Shown: positions 36,816 through 47,706, numbered from the stretch's first letter. The stretch: 64,000 nt of DNA from Pacificimonas flava (GCF_000342165.1 NZ_AMRV01000006.1:1-64000); one strand, 5' to 3'. The notes: generated by a model not told the origin, from the letters alone. Made by a program: numbers and translations.

Positions 36816-37735
36816 TCGTTGACACGATTCTCGATACGATCGGCAATACGCCGCACGTTAGGATCCAGCGTCTATTCGCTGGAGACCATGAAGTCTGGAT
36901 CAAGTCCGAGCGCACCAATCCCGGCGGCTCGATCAAGGACCGCATTGCGCTCGCCATGATTGAGGATGCGGAGAAAAGCGGAAAGCTGAAGCCCGGCGGG
37001 ACGATCATCGAGCCGACATCCGGCAATACGGGTGTCGGCCTTGCCGTGGTCGCGGCCGTAAAGGGCTACAAGCTGGTTCTCGTCATGCCGGAATCCATGT
37101 CCGTTGAGCGCCGCCGGCTCATGCTCGCCTATGGCGCGACCTTCGACCTGACGGACAAGGCCAAGGGCATGAAGGGTGCCATCGAGCGCGCGACCGAACT
37201 TGTCGAGCAGACGGACGGCGCCTGGATGCCGCAGCAGTTCGACAATCCCGCCAATGTCGAGGTACACACGCGCACGACCGCGCAAGAGATTCTCGCCGAT
37301 TTTAAGGACGGTGGTCTCGACGCCCTCATCACCGGCGTCGGTACGGGCGGTCACATCACCGGCTGCGCGGAGGTTCTGAAACCGGAAATGCCCGGCCTCA
37401 AGGTCTTCGCTGTCGAGCCCACCCTTTCCCCGGTCATTTCCGGCGGCCAGCCTGGCCCGCATCCCATCCAGGGGATCGGCGCCGGCTTCATCCCGGACAA
37501 TCTCCATACCCAGTCCATCGACGGCGCGATTCAGGTCGATCCAGAGGATGCGAAGGAAATGGCGCGGCGATCGGCGTCGGAAGAGGGCATGTTGGTCGGC
37601 ATTTCCTCCGGCGCCACGCTTGCGGCCATCAAGCAGTATCTGGACAAGGCCGACAAGCCGCAGCGCGTACTCGGTTTCAATTATGATACCGGCGAACGCT
37701 ATCTCAGCGTTCCCGATTTCCTGCCGACGGAGTAG
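36812..37735 (+). CDS. cysK: Cysteine synthase A
   Basis: This 308-residue PLP enzyme makes cysteine from O-acetylserine and sulfide. The ATG overlaps the upstream MFS gene in ATGA and has AGGAG about nine bases before it; longer in-frame starts lie inside that gene. PLP Lys42 is in NPGGSIKDR, the substrate loop TSGNTG follows in [15 protein letters not shown], and [10 protein letters not shown] binds the PLP phosphate. [10 protein letters not shown] is near the C terminus. No transsulfuration or serine acetyltransferase gene is adjacent. Confidence 0.95.
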   Translation: MIVDTILDTIGNTPHVRIQRLFAGDHEVWIKSERTNPGGSIKDRIALAMIEDAEKSGKLKPGGTIIEPTSGNTGVGLAVVAAVKGYKLVLVMPESMSVERRRLMLAYGATFDLTDKAKGMKGAIERATELVEQTDGAWMPQQFDNPANVEVHTRTTAQEILADFKDGGLDALITGVGTGGHITGCAEVLKPEMPGLKVFAVEPTLSPVISGGQPGPHPIQGIGAGFIPDNLHTQSIDGAIQVDPEDAKEMARRSASEEGMLVGISSGATLAAIKQYLDKADKPQRVLGFNYDTGERYLSVPDFLPTE

Positions 37736-37743
37736 TCGTATTG

Positions 37744-37777
37744 GCGGGCCGGTTCGGGCATTCACCTGCCGGCCCGC
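37744..37777 (+). terminator. Probable terminator after cysK
   Basis: GCGGGCCGG (37744-37752) pairs with CCGGCCCGC (37769-37777) across a 16-base loop, nine bases past the cysK stop, followed by TTGTTCC. The T-rich tail is short, so the call is moderate. Confidence 0.45.
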
Positions 37778-37837
37778 TTGTTCCCTGTTCGGCAACGTCT
37801 ATGCTGTGCCTTCGCGTGATTTCGAAGGATTTGCCAT

Positions 37838-38707
37838 ATGTGCGACGAAACCGATCTTCAGCGAATGTTCGACGTAAACCGCAGGCGGTTCGGCGCCATG
37901 GTCGGTGCGGCCACGCTTGCGGCCTGTACGGGCCTCGATTCTGAGCCCGCCTCCGGGGCTACGGAGGCAGATCTGTCCGAACGCATGGTGCGGATCGCAA
38001 CGCCGGATGGTGAGGCGGACGCCTTCTGGGTCCACCCCAGGGCGGGGCAGCACGCTGCGGTCCTCCTCTGGCCGGACATTGCCGGACTTAGAGACGCATT
38101 TTACGACATGTCGCGCCGGCTGGCCGCTCGGGGATACAGCGTCCTGACGGTCAACCCCTATTACCGCGATGTCCCGGGCGAACAATTTCCCAGCTTCGAG
38201 GCGTTCGCCGATCAGAATGGCTTCAGCGCAGTTGGACCCTGGCGAGAGAAACTGGAGGCAGATGCGATCATGCGCGACGCCAGCGCCTATGCGGCCTGGC
38301 TTGACGAACAGGACGCGGTCGACACCACACAGGGGATAGGCACGCAAGGGTACTGCATGGGCGGCCCCTTCACCGTTTGGAGCGCGGCCGCAGTCCCGAA
38401 CCGGATCAAGGCGGCAGCATCATTTCATGGCGGCGGCCTTGTTCGAGACGGGGAAGAAAGCCCTCACCGGCTTCTTGAGCGTACAGACGCGCAGTTTCTG
38501 TTCGCGATCGCGCAAAATGACGATGCCAAGGACGCTGACGCCAAGACAACGCTGAGGCAGGCCGCAATCGCAGCAAATAGAGAGGCGGAGGTCGAGGTCT
38601 ACCCCGCCGATCACGGTTGGACCGTCCCCGACAGCCCCGCCTATGCACACGATCCTGCCGAACGCGCCTGGACGCGGTTGATCGCGCTATACGATCGCGC
38701 GCTCTGA
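37838..38707 (+). CDS. Tat-exported dienelactone hydrolase-like lipoprotein
   Basis: This 289-residue alpha/beta hydrolase resembles dienelactone hydrolases. The catalytic trio is seen as Cys in QGYCMGGPF, Asp in AQNDDAKDAD and His in PADHGWTV. The N terminus carries NRRRFGAMVGAATLAACTG, which combines a twin-arginine motif and a lipobox with Cys30 (LAAC), so it is probably exported folded and then lipid-anchored. Most family members are cytoplasmic, so this placement is unusual. AAGGATTT lies a few bases before the ATG. It is convergent with the rhomboid gene, eight bases apart. Substrate unknown; a lactone or ester in the envelope is plausible. Confidence 0.88.
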   Translation: MCDETDLQRMFDVNRRRFGAMVGAATLAACTGLDSEPASGATEADLSERMVRIATPDGEADAFWVHPRAGQHAAVLLWPDIAGLRDAFYDMSRRLAARGYSVLTVNPYYRDVPGEQFPSFEAFADQNGFSAVGPWREKLEADAIMRDASAYAAWLDEQDAVDTTQGIGTQGYCMGGPFTVWSAAAVPNRIKAAASFHGGGLVRDGEESPHRLLERTDAQFLFAIAQNDDAKDADAKTTLRQAAIAANREAEVEVYPADHGWTVPDSPAYAHDPAERAWTRLIALYDRAL

Positions 38708-38715
38708 CGACCTGA

Positions 38716-39369
38716 TTATCTGCGCGTGCGAATCGCGTCGCGGGCGAGCGGAAGCGCAAGCACGAGGCCGGTCAGGAATCCGCCCACATGAGCCCAGATG
38801 GCAATTCCGCCGCCCCCGCCACCGTTGAAAACCAGTCCCAGCGCCACCTGCAATCCGATCCAGACGGCGGCAAGCTGAAGGGCACGGCGCCCCTCGCTGC
38901 TGCTTGGATCGCGCCGACCGAAGATCATGGCATGGGCAGCGAACACGCCGGAAATGGCCCCGGACGCACCGACATAGGGTACGATGCTGTCGGGAGACAG
39001 AACAGCCTCCAGCAGCGCTCCGACGATGCCGCTGGCGAAATAGAGCGCGAGATATCGACCGCTTCCGAGCAGCGGTTCGACGAAACGCCCGATGAAGATC
39101 AAGAAAACCATGTTGAGCAGCAGGTGAGCCAGGCCCGCATGAACGAACGTCATGGTGATGGGCGTCAGCACGGCCGGAACCCCTGGCATGCCAAGAGGAA
39201 GACCCGACATCAGACGCGCCGGAATCATCGCCATGCCGTAACCGATGAAGTTCTGGAAGGCGAACTGCTCCACCAGCCAGATCAGGACGCAGAGCGCTGC
39301 GATCGCCGCCGTCGCCGGCGCCGTTTTGTAAAGAGCCGGCGGCGGGGCGCTGTGTCGTCCGGTATTCAA
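38716..39369 (-). CDS. Rhomboid-family intramembrane serine protease
   Basis: This 217-residue membrane protein is a rhomboid. The catalytic Ser is in GASGAISGVFAAH and the His in AHVGGFLTG; HAGLAHLLLNMVFLIFIG is the usual TM2 motif. Six spans are seen. The likely start is TTG at 39367-39369, six bases past the greA stop, because the first membrane segment (ATAAIAALCVLIWLVEQF) lies just after it and no ATG precedes it. Coupling to greA is possible. It cleaves membrane proteins within the bilayer; the target is unknown. Confidence 0.92.
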   Translation of the reverse strand: MNTGRHSAPPPALYKTAPATAAIAALCVLIWLVEQFAFQNFIGYGMAMIPARLMSGLPLGMPGVPAVLTPITMTFVHAGLAHLLLNMVFLIFIGRFVEPLLGSGRYLALYFASGIVGALLEAVLSPDSIVPYVGASGAISGVFAAHAMIFGRRDPSSSEGRRALQLAAVWIGLQVALGLVFNGGGGGGIAIWAHVGGFLTGLVLALPLARDAIRTRR

Positions 39370-39374
39370 AGGGG

Positions 39375-39854
39375 TTACTTGAATTCGATCTCGTCGATCT
39401 CGTAATACTTCTCACCCGACGGCGTCGAAACCTCGACCTCGTCGCCCTTGCGGCGGCCGATGAGCGCACGACCGAGCGGTGAGGTGTAGGAGATGCGGCC
39501 ACCCTTCGCATCGGCCTCGTAGGGACCGACGATCTGGTAGATCTTTTCCTTGTCGTCCTCATCGATCAGCTTGACCGTCGCGCCGAACACGACCTTGTCG
39601 CCCGACAGGTCGGCCGGGTCGATGATCTGAGCACGGCTGATCTTGTCCTCCAGGTCCGTGATCGTTGCCTCGATCTGACCCTGACGCTCCTTGGCGGCAT
39701 GATATTCGGCATTTTCCGAAAGATCGCCATGCGCACGCGCTTCCTCAATGGCCTGCACAACCTCGTGCCGGTCCTTCGATTTCAGCTTCTGGAGTTCCGT
39801 CTGCATGGCATCGTAGCCCTCCCGCAGCATCGGCATTTTTTCGAGCGTCGCCAT
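39375..39854 (-). CDS. greA: Transcription elongation factor GreA
   Basis: GreA rescues backtracked RNA polymerase by stimulating RNA cleavage. The 159 residues show the N-terminal coiled coil ([20 protein letters not shown] with the basic/acidic tip DLSENAEY) and the C-terminal globular domain ([35 protein letters not shown]). It lies downstream of carB on the same strand, 89 bases away, as in many alphaproteobacteria. Confidence 0.98.
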   Translation of the reverse strand: MATLEKMPMLREGYDAMQTELQKLKSKDRHEVVQAIEEARAHGDLSENAEYHAAKERQGQIEATITDLEDKISRAQIIDPADLSGDKVVFGATVKLIDEDDKEKIYQIVGPYEADAKGGRISYTSPLGRALIGRRKGDEVEVSTPSGEKYYEIDEIEFK

Positions 39855-39943
39855 AACCTGTCCCTCAGCTTTGACAGGAAAACCTTACCGCCGATGGCAC
39901 CGGCCACCGTCCGATAAAAGACCCGTCCTGTCAGAAAATTCTC

Positions 39944-42900
39944 TTAGGCTGCCGAATTGTAGGATTGCAGGGACCGGACTTCAAGGGGGCGAGCCTTCAG
40001 AACCTCGATCGCAGCCACCGCCGCCCGGCTCGCCGCTGCCGTGGTGTAATAGGGCACACGTCCCTCCACCGCCGAACTGCGAATGGATTTCGAATCCTTC
40101 AAGGACTGTGCGCCCTCGGTCGTGTTGAAGATCAGGTCGATCTCACCGTTCTTGATCAGGTCGACGACATGCGGCGATCCCTCAAGCACCTTGTTGATGC
40201 GCCGCACCGGAAGGTTTTCCGCTTCCAAGTAGGTTGCTGTTCCACCCGTCGCGACGAGCGAGAAGCCCAGATCGACGAGTTGCCGTGCCGCCGCCAGTAT
40301 CTGCGGCTTGTCGCTATCCTTCACGGACAGGAACACGCATCCGGACTGCGGAAGGATCGTCTGCACCGCCATTTGCGATTTCGCAAAGGCCGTTGCGAAA
40401 TCGTAATCCAGCCCCATGACCTCACCCGTCGATTTCATTTCGGGGCCCAAGACCGGATCGGTGCCGGGAAAACGCCCCCAGGGAAAGATCGCTTCCTTCA
40501 CCGCGACATGCTTGGTTTGACGCGGCGGCATTTCGAAGCCCGACAGCATCTCGCCCGCCATGACACGTGCGGCGATCTTCGCGATGGGCGTGCCCTTCGC
40601 CTTTGCCACGAACGGCACGGTGCGACTGGCTCGCGGATTGACCTCGATCAGGTAGACCTCGCCGTCCTTCACCGCAAATTGCACGTTCATCAGGCCGCGT
40701 ACGCCCAGCGCCATGGCAAGCGCCTCTGTCTGGCGCTCGATCTCCGCGATGATTTCGTCCGACAGGGTATAGGGCGGCAGCGAGCAGGCGCTGTCGCCCG
40801 AATGAACCCCGGCCTCCTCGATATGCTGCAGGACGCCCGCAACATGCACGGTCTCGCCGTCGCAAAGCGCGTCCACGTCAACCTCGATCGCATCGCGCAG
40901 ATACTGATCGACGAGGACGGGCGCCCCGGAGGAGACCTCCACGGCCGTCTGAATATAGGTTTCCAGCTGGCGCGGGCTGTCGACAACTTCCATGCCGCGG
41001 CCGCCCAGCACGTTCGAGGGACGCAGCAGAACCGGATAGCCCACCGCCTCCGCTTCCCGCAGCGCCTCATCCAGACTGCGCGCATAGCCGTTCGCGGGCT
41101 GCTTCAGGCCCAGCCGGTTCACGAGCGCCGCGAACCGCTCACGGTCCTCGGCCTCGTCGATGGCGGACGGCGGCGTCCCGAGGATCGGAATACCGGCCGC
41201 CTCCAGCGCCGGCGCCAGCTTCAAAGGTGTCTGCCCGCCGAACTGGACGATGACGCCGTGCAGCGTGCCCTTCGTCTGCTCGATGTGCAGAACTTCCAGC
41301 ACATCTTCGGCCGTCAGCGGCTCGAAATAGAGCCGGTCGGAGGTATCGTAATCGGTGGAAACCGTTTCCGGATTGCAGTTGACCATGATGGTTTCATAGC
41401 CGGCATCATCGAGCGCGAAGGCGGCATGGCAACAGCAATAGTCAAACTCGATCCCCTGCCCGATCCGGTTAGGCCCGCCGCCAAGAATGACGACCTTCTT
41501 CCGGTCCGTGGGTTCGGCCTCGTTCTCCGGCGCACCAAACAGCGGCGCCTCGTAGGTCGAGTACATATAGGGGGTCTTCGCGGCAAACTCCGCCGCGCAG
41601 GTATCGATGCGCTTGAAGACCGGGCGCACGTCGAGCGCGCGCCTCGCCTGCGCCACCTCTTCCTCGGTCTTGCCGGTCAGCGCGGCGAGACGCGCATCGG
41701 AAAATCCCATGCCTTTCAGCGCGCGGAACCCCGCTGCGGCCGACGGCAGTCCAGCCTCCGTGACGCGCTGTTCGGCCTCCACGATTTCGCGAAGCCGCGC
41801 CAGGAACCAGGGATCGTAGCTCGACAAGCGGTGGATTTCCGCATCGTCGATCCCCCGCCGCATGGCATCGGCAACGACGCGCAGCCGATCGGGCTTCGCG
41901 CTCGCCAGCAGCGCGGCGATCTCTCCAAGATCGGCATTCTCGAGCTCGGGCAGAGGATCGAGGCCGGTCAGGCCGGTTTCGAGACCGCGCAGCGCCTTTT
42001 GCAGGCTCTCGGCGAAGTTGCGGCCGATCGCCATGACCTCTCCGACCGATTTCATCGCCGTCGACAGATCGTTCTTGGCGCCGCGGAACTTCTCGAAGGC
42101 GAAGCGCGGAATCTTCGTCACGACATAGTCGATCGTCGGCTCGAAGCTGGCGGGCGTCGCGCCGGTAATGTCGTTCTCGATCTCGTCGAGCGTATAGCCG
42201 ACCGCCAGCTTCGCGGCGACCTTGGCAATGGGGAAGCCCGTCGCCTTGGACGCAAGCGCAGACGAGCGGGAAACGCGCGGGTTCATCTCGATGACGATCA
42301 GGCGGCCCGTCTTCGGATTGACCGCGAACTGCACGTTCGACCCGCCGGTTTCGACGCCGATCTCGCGCAGCACCGCGATGCTGGCGGACCGCATGATCTG
42401 ATATTCCTTGTCGGTCAGCGTCAGCGCCGGCGCGACCGTGATGCTGTCGCCGGTATGGACGCCCATCGGATCGACATTCTCGATGGAGCAGATGATGATC
42501 GCATTGTCCGCCTTGTCGCGGACGACCTCCATCTCATACTCCTTCCAGCCGAGGACGGATTCCTCGATCAGCACCTCCGTTGTCGGGCTGGCGTCGAGGC
42601 CGCCGCGCACGATGGCGATGAAATCCTCCTTGTTGTACGCGATGCCGCCACCGGTGCCGCCCATGGTGAAAGAGGGACGGATAATCGCCGGCAGGCCGAC
42701 GATGTCGAGCGCCGCCAGCGCCTCTGCCTCGCTATGCGCGATCTCGGAGCGCGGGCTTTCCAGACCGATCTTGTCCATCGCGTGGCGGAACTTCAGCCGG
42801 TCCTCCGCCTTGTCGATCGCCTCGGCATTGGCGCCGATCAGCTCGACGCCGTATTTTTCCAGCGTGCCGTCGCGGTCCAGCGCCAGCGCCGTGTTGAGCG

Positions 42901-43201
42901 CTGTCTGCCCGCCCATGGTCGGGAGCACGGCCAACGTCTCTTTCGGGTGGAGATCGCGCTCCTTGGCGATCACCTTGGCGACGATCTCAGGCGTGATCGG
43001 CTCGACATAGGTTGCGTCGGCAAGCTCCGGGTCGGTCATGATCGTCGCCGGGTTCGAATTGACGAGGACGATGCGGTAGCCCTCCTCCTTCAGCGCCTTG
43101 CAGGCCTGCGTTCCCGAATAATCGAACTCGCAGGCCTGCCCGATGATGATCGGCCCCGCGCCGATGATGAGGATGGCGTCGATGTCAGTGCGTTTGGGCA
43201 T
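39944..43201 (-). CDS. carB: Carbamoyl-phosphate synthase large subunit
   Basis: This 1,085-residue subunit makes carbamoyl phosphate from bicarbonate, ammonia and two ATP for arginine and pyrimidine synthesis. It has two similar ATP-grasp halves; the first begins [20 protein letters not shown] and the second [20 protein letters not shown], and each has the usual [11 protein letters not shown]-like and RMxxR regions ([24 protein letters not shown]). The C-terminal MGS-like domain responds to allosteric ligands. Length is normal. It follows carA by 74 bases on the same strand. Confidence 0.98.
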   Translation of the reverse strand: MPKRTDIDAILIIGAGPIIIGQACEFDYSGTQACKALKEEGYRIVLVNSNPATIMTDPELADATYVEPITPEIVAKVIAKERDLHPKETLAVLPTMGGQTALNTALALDRDGTLEKYGVELIGANAEAIDKAEDRLKFRHAMDKIGLESPRSEIAHSEAEALAALDIVGLPAIIRPSFTMGGTGGGIAYNKEDFIAIVRGGLDASPTTEVLIEESVLGWKEYEMEVVRDKADNAIIICSIENVDPMGVHTGDSITVAPALTLTDKEYQIMRSASIAVLREIGVETGGSNVQFAVNPKTGRLIVIEMNPRVSRSSALASKATGFPIAKVAAKLAVGYTLDEIENDITGATPASFEPTIDYVVTKIPRFAFEKFRGAKNDLSTAMKSVGEVMAIGRNFAESLQKALRGLETGLTGLDPLPELENADLGEIAALLASAKPDRLRVVADAMRRGIDDAEIHRLSSYDPWFLARLREIVEAEQRVTEAGLPSAAAGFRALKGMGFSDARLAALTGKTEEEVAQARRALDVRPVFKRIDTCAAEFAAKTPYMYSTYEAPLFGAPENEAEPTDRKKVVILGGGPNRIGQGIEFDYCCCHAAFALDDAGYETIMVNCNPETVSTDYDTSDRLYFEPLTAEDVLEVLHIEQTKGTLHGVIVQFGGQTPLKLAPALEAAGIPILGTPPSAIDEAEDRERFAALVNRLGLKQPANGYARSLDEALREAEAVGYPVLLRPSNVLGGRGMEVVDSPRQLETYIQTAVEVSSGAPVLVDQYLRDAIEVDVDALCDGETVHVAGVLQHIEEAGVHSGDSACSLPPYTLSDEIIAEIERQTEALAMALGVRGLMNVQFAVKDGEVYLIEVNPRASRTVPFVAKAKGTPIAKIAARVMAGEMLSGFEMPPRQTKHVAVKEAIFPWGRFPGTDPVLGPEMKSTGEVMGLDYDFATAFAKSQMAVQTILPQSGCVFLSVKDSDKPQILAAARQLVDLGFSLVATGGTATYLEAENLPVRRINKVLEGSPHVVDLIKNGEIDLIFNTTEGAQSLKDSKSIRSSAVEGRVPYYTTAAASRAAVAAIEVLKARPLEVRSLQSYNSAA

Positions 43202-43275
43202 AGGTCAGTCCGGTCGAACCCGCACGGTCAGGCGGGAAGGGATTTGAAAGGGAATGGGCGAGGTAAGGGGTGCGG

Positions 43276-44445
43276 TCACGCCAGCCCCTTGACGAAGTTC
43301 TCGAACAGATAGTCGCTGTCCTGCGGACCGGGGCTGGCCTCGGGGTGATACTGAACCCCGAACGCGCGTTTGTCGGTCAGTTCGATCCCGCACAGCGTGC
43401 CATCGAACAGGCTGATATGCGTTGCCGTCACGTTGGCAGGCAGGCTGTCAGCATCGACCGCGAAACCGTGATTCATGCTGGTGATTTCGACCCGCCCGTC
43501 CGACAGACGCTTCACCGGATGATTCGCGCCGCGATGTCCCTGGAACATCTTCGCGGTCTTCGCGCCCGCTGCGATCCCGAGAAGCTGATGACCGAGACAG
43601 ATGCCGAAGATCGGCATGTCCGCATCCAGAAGCTTCCGGATCACCGGAATGGCATACTCACCGGTCGCCGCAGGATCGCCGGGACCGTTCGACAGGAAGA
43701 CACCGTCCGGCGCCAGCGCCATGATATCGTCATAGCTCGCATCCGCCCGAACGACGGTAACGCGCGCGCCTGCGTTCGTCAGGCGGCGCAGGATGTTCTT
43801 CTTCGTGCCGTAATCGATGGCAACCACATGCGGCCCTTCCCCCGAACCTGCGCCATAGCCGCTGCCGAGAGCCCAGGGGCCACCGTTCCATCCCGCCGTT
43901 TCGTCTCGCGTCACATCCTTCGCGAGATCGAGGCCCTCAAGCCCGCTCCACCCACGCGCCTCGGCAAGAAGCGCCGGCATGTCGAACGTACCGTCCGGCG
44001 AATGGGCTATGACGGCGTTCGGCGCGCCCCGCTCTCGCACCAGGCGCGTCAGCGCGCGCGTATCGATACCCGACAGGCCGATGCGCCCCGCCTCCGCCAG
44101 CCAGTCGTCGAGGCGGCCGAGCGAGCGGAAATTGGAGGGTGCGGTTACATCCTCCCGCACGATGCATCCGAGCGCATGCGGCGTGTCCGCCTCCACATCC
44201 TCCTCGTTCACGCCGACATTGCCGATATGCGGAAAGGTGAAGCAGATGATCTGCCGCGCATAGGAGGGATCGGTCATCACCTCCTGATACCCGGTCATGG
44301 CCGTATTGAAGCACACCTCTCCGGCAGCGTGGCCTGCCGCGCCGAAGCCGCGGCCCCAGATGATATCGCCGCTGGCGAGCACCAACACCCCGGTTGCGCC
44401 CTCTGGCGGTGTATCGGACATGCGCAGGGGTTCGGACTGGGCCAC
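43276..44445 (-). CDS. carA: Carbamoyl-phosphate synthase small subunit
   Basis: CarA supplies ammonia to CarB by cleaving glutamine. The 389 residues contain the N-terminal domain (GEVCFNTAMTGYQEVMTDPS) and a class I glutamine amidotransferase domain with the nucleophile in GICLGHQLL and the His-Glu pair in YHPEASPGP. I prefer the GTG at 44443-44445 because AGGAG lies 11 bases upstream; the ATG eight codons later (MSDTPPEGA) lacks such a site. It is divergent from the yqeY gene; the 157-base spacer holds both promoters. Confidence 0.96.
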   Translation of the reverse strand: MAQSEPLRMSDTPPEGATGVLVLASGDIIWGRGFGAAGHAAGEVCFNTAMTGYQEVMTDPSYARQIICFTFPHIGNVGVNEEDVEADTPHALGCIVREDVTAPSNFRSLGRLDDWLAEAGRIGLSGIDTRALTRLVRERGAPNAVIAHSPDGTFDMPALLAEARGWSGLEGLDLAKDVTRDETAGWNGGPWALGSGYGAGSGEGPHVVAIDYGTKKNILRRLTNAGARVTVVRADASYDDIMALAPDGVFLSNGPGDPAATGEYAIPVIRKLLDADMPIFGICLGHQLLGIAAGAKTAKMFQGHRGANHPVKRLSDGRVEITSMNHGFAVDADSLPANVTATHISLFDGTLCGIELTDKRAFGVQYHPEASPGPQDSDYLFENFVKGLA

Positions 44446-44602
44446 GCGGGGGGCGCTCCTTTCGGGTTCGGATTACTTGTCGGCTAAGCGGCCCTCGTAT
44501 GGACAGAGGGGATTCGCGTCAATTCTGTTAAACGCACGCCGCCTGCACTATCTGTAGGGTTTCCGCCCGCAAACCCTGCCACAGACGAAGGACGAAGCCC
44601 CC

Positions 44603-45061
44603 ATGATCCGGGACCAGATCAAGGCCGCGCAGATTTCCGCCATGAAATCCGGAGAAAAGGAGCGCGTGGCCGCAACGCGCCTCATCATTTCCGAAATCAA
44701 GAACAAGGAGATCGCCGCCGGGGTCGGCGCAGGAAATGCCGACGACCCCCTGATCGCCGACGTGCTGACGAAAATGGCGAAGCAGCGGCGAGAGAGCATC
44801 GCCATGTATGACGAGGCCGGCAGGACCGAGCTCGCCGACAAGGAGCGCGAGGAACTGACGGTCATCGAGGAATTCATGCCGCAGCAGATGGCGGCCGGCG
44901 AAGCCATGGCGGAGGTTCGCAAGATCATCGACGAACTAGGCGCCGAAGGTCCGAAGGACATGGGCCGGGTCATGGCCGCCGTGAAGGAGCGCTTCGCCGG
45001 GCAGATCGACATGAAGGAAGCCAGCGCGATGGTGAAGCAGGAACTGACCGCCGGCGCCTGA
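44603..45061 (+). CDS. GatB/YqeY domain protein
   Basis: This 152-residue protein is the YqeY family, which resembles the tail domain of GatB and is thought to bind tRNA; its exact role is unsettled. Family features are MIRDQIKAAQISAMKSGEKE, LRLIISEIKNKEI-type helix and GPKDMGRVMAAVKERFAGQI. It lies before dnaG and rpoD, a common order in the group, with only one lipoprotein gene between. Confidence 0.92.
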   Translation: MIRDQIKAAQISAMKSGEKERVAATRLIISEIKNKEIAAGVGAGNADDPLIADVLTKMAKQRRESIAMYDEAGRTELADKEREELTVIEEFMPQQMAAGEAMAEVRKIIDELGAEGPKDMGRVMAAVKERFAGQIDMKEASAMVKQELTAGA

Positions 45062-45133
45062 TCCCGGACATCGGAACCTCCGTTTGGGCGAGGCGCTGTA
45101 GGAAGAACGCTATAAACGCCGGAGTCTGCCCGC

Positions 45134-45781
45134 TTGTCTGCCGCTCGTACCGCCCTATTCGCAGCGCCCGTTTTCCTTGCGGCCTGCGCAAGTCTGTCCG
45201 GCGGCGGACCAACCGAATATTCCGCCCGCGATTACGGCCTCCTTTCATTGGGGGGTACGGTCGACGGGCCGGTCGGTCCGGCGGTTGAGGCCTCATGGGT
45301 ATGGCAGGGCGATTCGCTGGGCGATCTGACCGGGCGCGTCGATTGTCCAGCGGGGACAGATCCTTGTGATCCTCGAGCAGAGGGCGAGGCAACGGTTTAT
45401 ACCTACGTCTACCGCGTCACGCCCGGAAACGACGCGATCAACGACGACCCCTTTCCGCGTCCCGAAATCGTTCGCCGTTTTGACGACGTCACTGTCTTTG
45501 CCACGAGTTTCGCGCCCCCGGGCTTCACCGGAATCGCGGGTTACAGTTTCGGCGAAGCGGAGGCCGCACTCGGCGCCGGCGGCGGGTTCCGTATTGAGCG
45601 GCGGCCGGATGACGGCGGACTGACATTCCGGGCAGAGGGCGGCTCAGAACCTTGGGGCACGGGTGAGACGATCACCTTCTTCTATCAGTCCACCCAGCCG
45701 CCCAAGGGACCGGCCGGCGGCTTTCTGCTGGAAGGCGGCGGCTATAAGGCCAGCGGTGTCGGCCCCGTCCCCATGGACTAG
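45134..45781 (+). CDS. Lipoprotein of unknown function
   Basis: I do not recognise the family of this 215-residue protein. The start appears to be TTG at 45134-45136, opening a lipoprotein signal (LFAAPVFLAACASL) with the Cys in LAAC. The body is rich in Gly, Pro and Asp, has VDCPAGTDPCDPRAEG with a possible disulfide and a repeat of FGEAEAALGAGGGF and ITFFYQSTQPPKGPAGG, suggesting a beta-rich periplasmic fold. It lies between yqeY and dnaG on the same strand, 53 bases before dnaG. No function is assigned. Confidence 0.8.
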   Translation: MSAARTALFAAPVFLAACASLSGGGPTEYSARDYGLLSLGGTVDGPVGPAVEASWVWQGDSLGDLTGRVDCPAGTDPCDPRAEGEATVYTYVYRVTPGNDAINDDPFPRPEIVRRFDDVTVFATSFAPPGFTGIAGYSFGEAEAALGAGGGFRIERRPDDGGLTFRAEGGSEPWGTGETITFFYQSTQPPKGPAGGFLLEGGGYKASGVGPVPMD

Positions 45782-45834
45782 TTCCGGACAGCGCGGACTG
45801 GCAAATCCCTGCCGCGCGGCCGATAAGGGGCGGC

Positions 45835-47706
45835 GTGAGTATCCCGCCCGGCTTCCTGGATGAAATCAGAACGCGCGTTCCCGTGTCCGATGTCGTGGGG
45901 CGGCGCGTGAAGCTGATTCGCGCCGGCCGAGAAATGAAGGCCTGCTGCCCGTTTCACAACGAGAAGACGCCGAGCTTTTACGTCAATGACGACAAGGCCT
46001 TTTATCACTGTTTCGGCTGCGGCGCGCATGGCGACGTCATCAGCTTCCTGATCGAGCAGGAGGGCATGGAGTTCAGGGATGCGGTCGAGACGCTGGCCGC
46101 GCAGGCCGGTCTCGATATGCCTCAGGAAAATCCGCAGGCGCGCGAACGCGCCAAGGCTGCCCAGGGCCTGCATGATGTCGCGGGAGCGGCCGGCGAGTAT
46201 TTTATTCGGCAACTACACGGCACGGCAGGTGCCGAAGCGCGTAAATATCTGCAGGGGCGGAGCCTGTCGGACGCCACCATCCGTGCCTTCGCCATAGGAT
46301 TTGCCCCCGACCGACGGGGCGCGATGGCATCGGCCGTAGATGCCCCCGCCGAAAAGCTGATTGCCGCCGGCCTCTTGATCCAGCCCGAGGACCGCGGCCG
46401 CGACCCTTATGATCGCTTCCGGAACCGCATCATGTTTCCCATACGCGATACACGGGGCCGGACCGTCGGTTTCGGCGGCAGGATATTGGGAGCGGGCGAA
46501 CCCAAATATCTGAACTCCCCGGACGGACCGCTCTTCGACAAGGGACGCCTCCTCTACAATCTCGACAAGGCTGGTCCGGCCGCGCGGAAGTCCGGGCGTC
46601 TCGCCATCGTCGAGGGCTATATGGACGTGATCGCCCTGGCACAGGCCGGCTTTGCGGAGGCCGTCGCGCCCATGGGAACCGCCTTGACGGAGGACCAGAT
46701 GCGGCTTGCCTGGCGCGCCGCGGCGGAACCTGTCCTCTGCTTCGACGGCGACGCCGCCGGCCTGCGCGCCGCCCATCGTGCCGCCGTCCGCGCACTGCCG
46801 CTGCTGGAGCCCGGCCGGTCGGTTCGGTTCGCACTGCTGCCGGAGGGGAGGGATCCGGACGATCTCGTGCGGGAAAGCGGCCTTGGCGCCTTTGAAGCGC
46901 TTATCGAGAGTGCCGAAAGCCTGATCGATCATGTGTGGCGCATGGAAACCGAAGGGGCCGAAGCCTCGACGCCGGAACGCCGCGCGGCGCTTCGCCAGCG
47001 GCTCTACGATCATGCCGGCACGATCGAGGACTCCGGTGTACAGCAGCTCTACCGGGCCGAATTCAAGTCGCGCTTCGATGGCATGTTCGCCCAGAAACGG
47101 GATCGTCGATCCGGGTCCTGGCAGAGTAGCGGGGGCGGAGCGGGCAACAGGCGCGGTGATTTTCGTCCGCCGCTGATGGGCGCTTCGCCGTCCATGAAGC
47201 GCGCGGCGCTGCGCACTCCCTATCAGTTGAATCTGACGGCCATCCTGACGGGACTTCTTCTTCATCCAGAGCTTTGTCACAGCGTGGACGAGACCGTGCC
47301 TGCCCTGAAGATCGATAACCCCGACCTGGAACGTCTTCGTTCTGCCATATTTCTTGCGATGGCTGGTCAGCCGGAGCTTGACAAAGACGGCCTACGTGCC
47401 GACCTAGAGCGTCGAGGGCTCGGCCGGCTTGCGGAAGAGGTCAGCGACATGAATCGCCTGACCTTCAGCTTCACGCGGCCCCGGACGCCCGCCGCCACGG
47501 CGGCAGAAGACTTGGCATGCGTGACAGGGCACCTTATGGCGCTCGCGCGCATAGAAGAGGAAAATGACGAACTCCGCCAGCGGAATGCGTCTTGGACTCA
47601 AGAGGACGTGGATCGGCGTCGCCAGCTTCACGATGAGCGGCTGCGTCTTGAACAAGAGCTCAGCGATCTGGCGCAGGGGCGCCGCTTGGCGGCGGAAGGG
47701 CCCTAG
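45835..47706 (+). CDS. dnaG: DNA primase
   Basis: DnaG makes RNA primers for replication. The 623 residues begin at GTG (45835-45837). The N-terminal zinc-binding domain has CPFHNEKTPSFYVNDDK and HCFGCGAHGD, the toprim core has VEGYMDVIALAQAGF and CFDGDAAGLRAAHRAA, and the C-terminal helicase-binding region is helical (ENDELRQRNASWTQ). It precedes rpoD by 35 bases, the macromolecular-synthesis order. Confidence 0.97.
   Translation: MSIPPGFLDEIRTRVPVSDVVGRRVKLIRAGREMKACCPFHNEKTPSFYVNDDKAFYHCFGCGAHGDVISFLIEQEGMEFRDAVETLAAQAGLDMPQENPQARERAKAAQGLHDVAGAAGEYFIRQLHGTAGAEARKYLQGRSLSDATIRAFAIGFAPDRRGAMASAVDAPAEKLIAAGLLIQPEDRGRDPYDRFRNRIMFPIRDTRGRTVGFGGRILGAGEPKYLNSPDGPLFDKGRLLYNLDKAGPAARKSGRLAIVEGYMDVIALAQAGFAEAVAPMGTALTEDQMRLAWRAAAEPVLCFDGDAAGLRAAHRAAVRALPLLEPGRSVRFALLPEGRDPDDLVRESGLGAFEALIESAESLIDHVWRMETEGAEASTPERRAALRQRLYDHAGTIEDSGVQQLYRAEFKSRFDGMFAQKRDRRSGSWQSSGGGAGNRRGDFRPPLMGASPSMKRAALRTPYQLNLTAILTGLLLHPELCHSVDETVPALKIDNPDLERLRSAIFLAMAGQPELDKDGLRADLERRGLGRLAEEVSDMNRLTFSFTRPRTPAATAAEDLACVTGHLMALARIEEENDELRQRNASWTQEDVDRRRQLHDERLRLEQELSDLAQGRRLAAEGP

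Noticed and set aside
39965-43312. A 1,115-codon open frame opposite carB
   Set aside because: It lies fully antisense to the carbamoyl-phosphate synthase gene, has no ribosome site or family resemblance, and is rich in Arg, Gly and His as expected for an antisense GC-rich frame.
46213-47280. A 355-codon frame antisense to dnaG
   Set aside because: It lies opposite conserved primase sequence and shows no domain.
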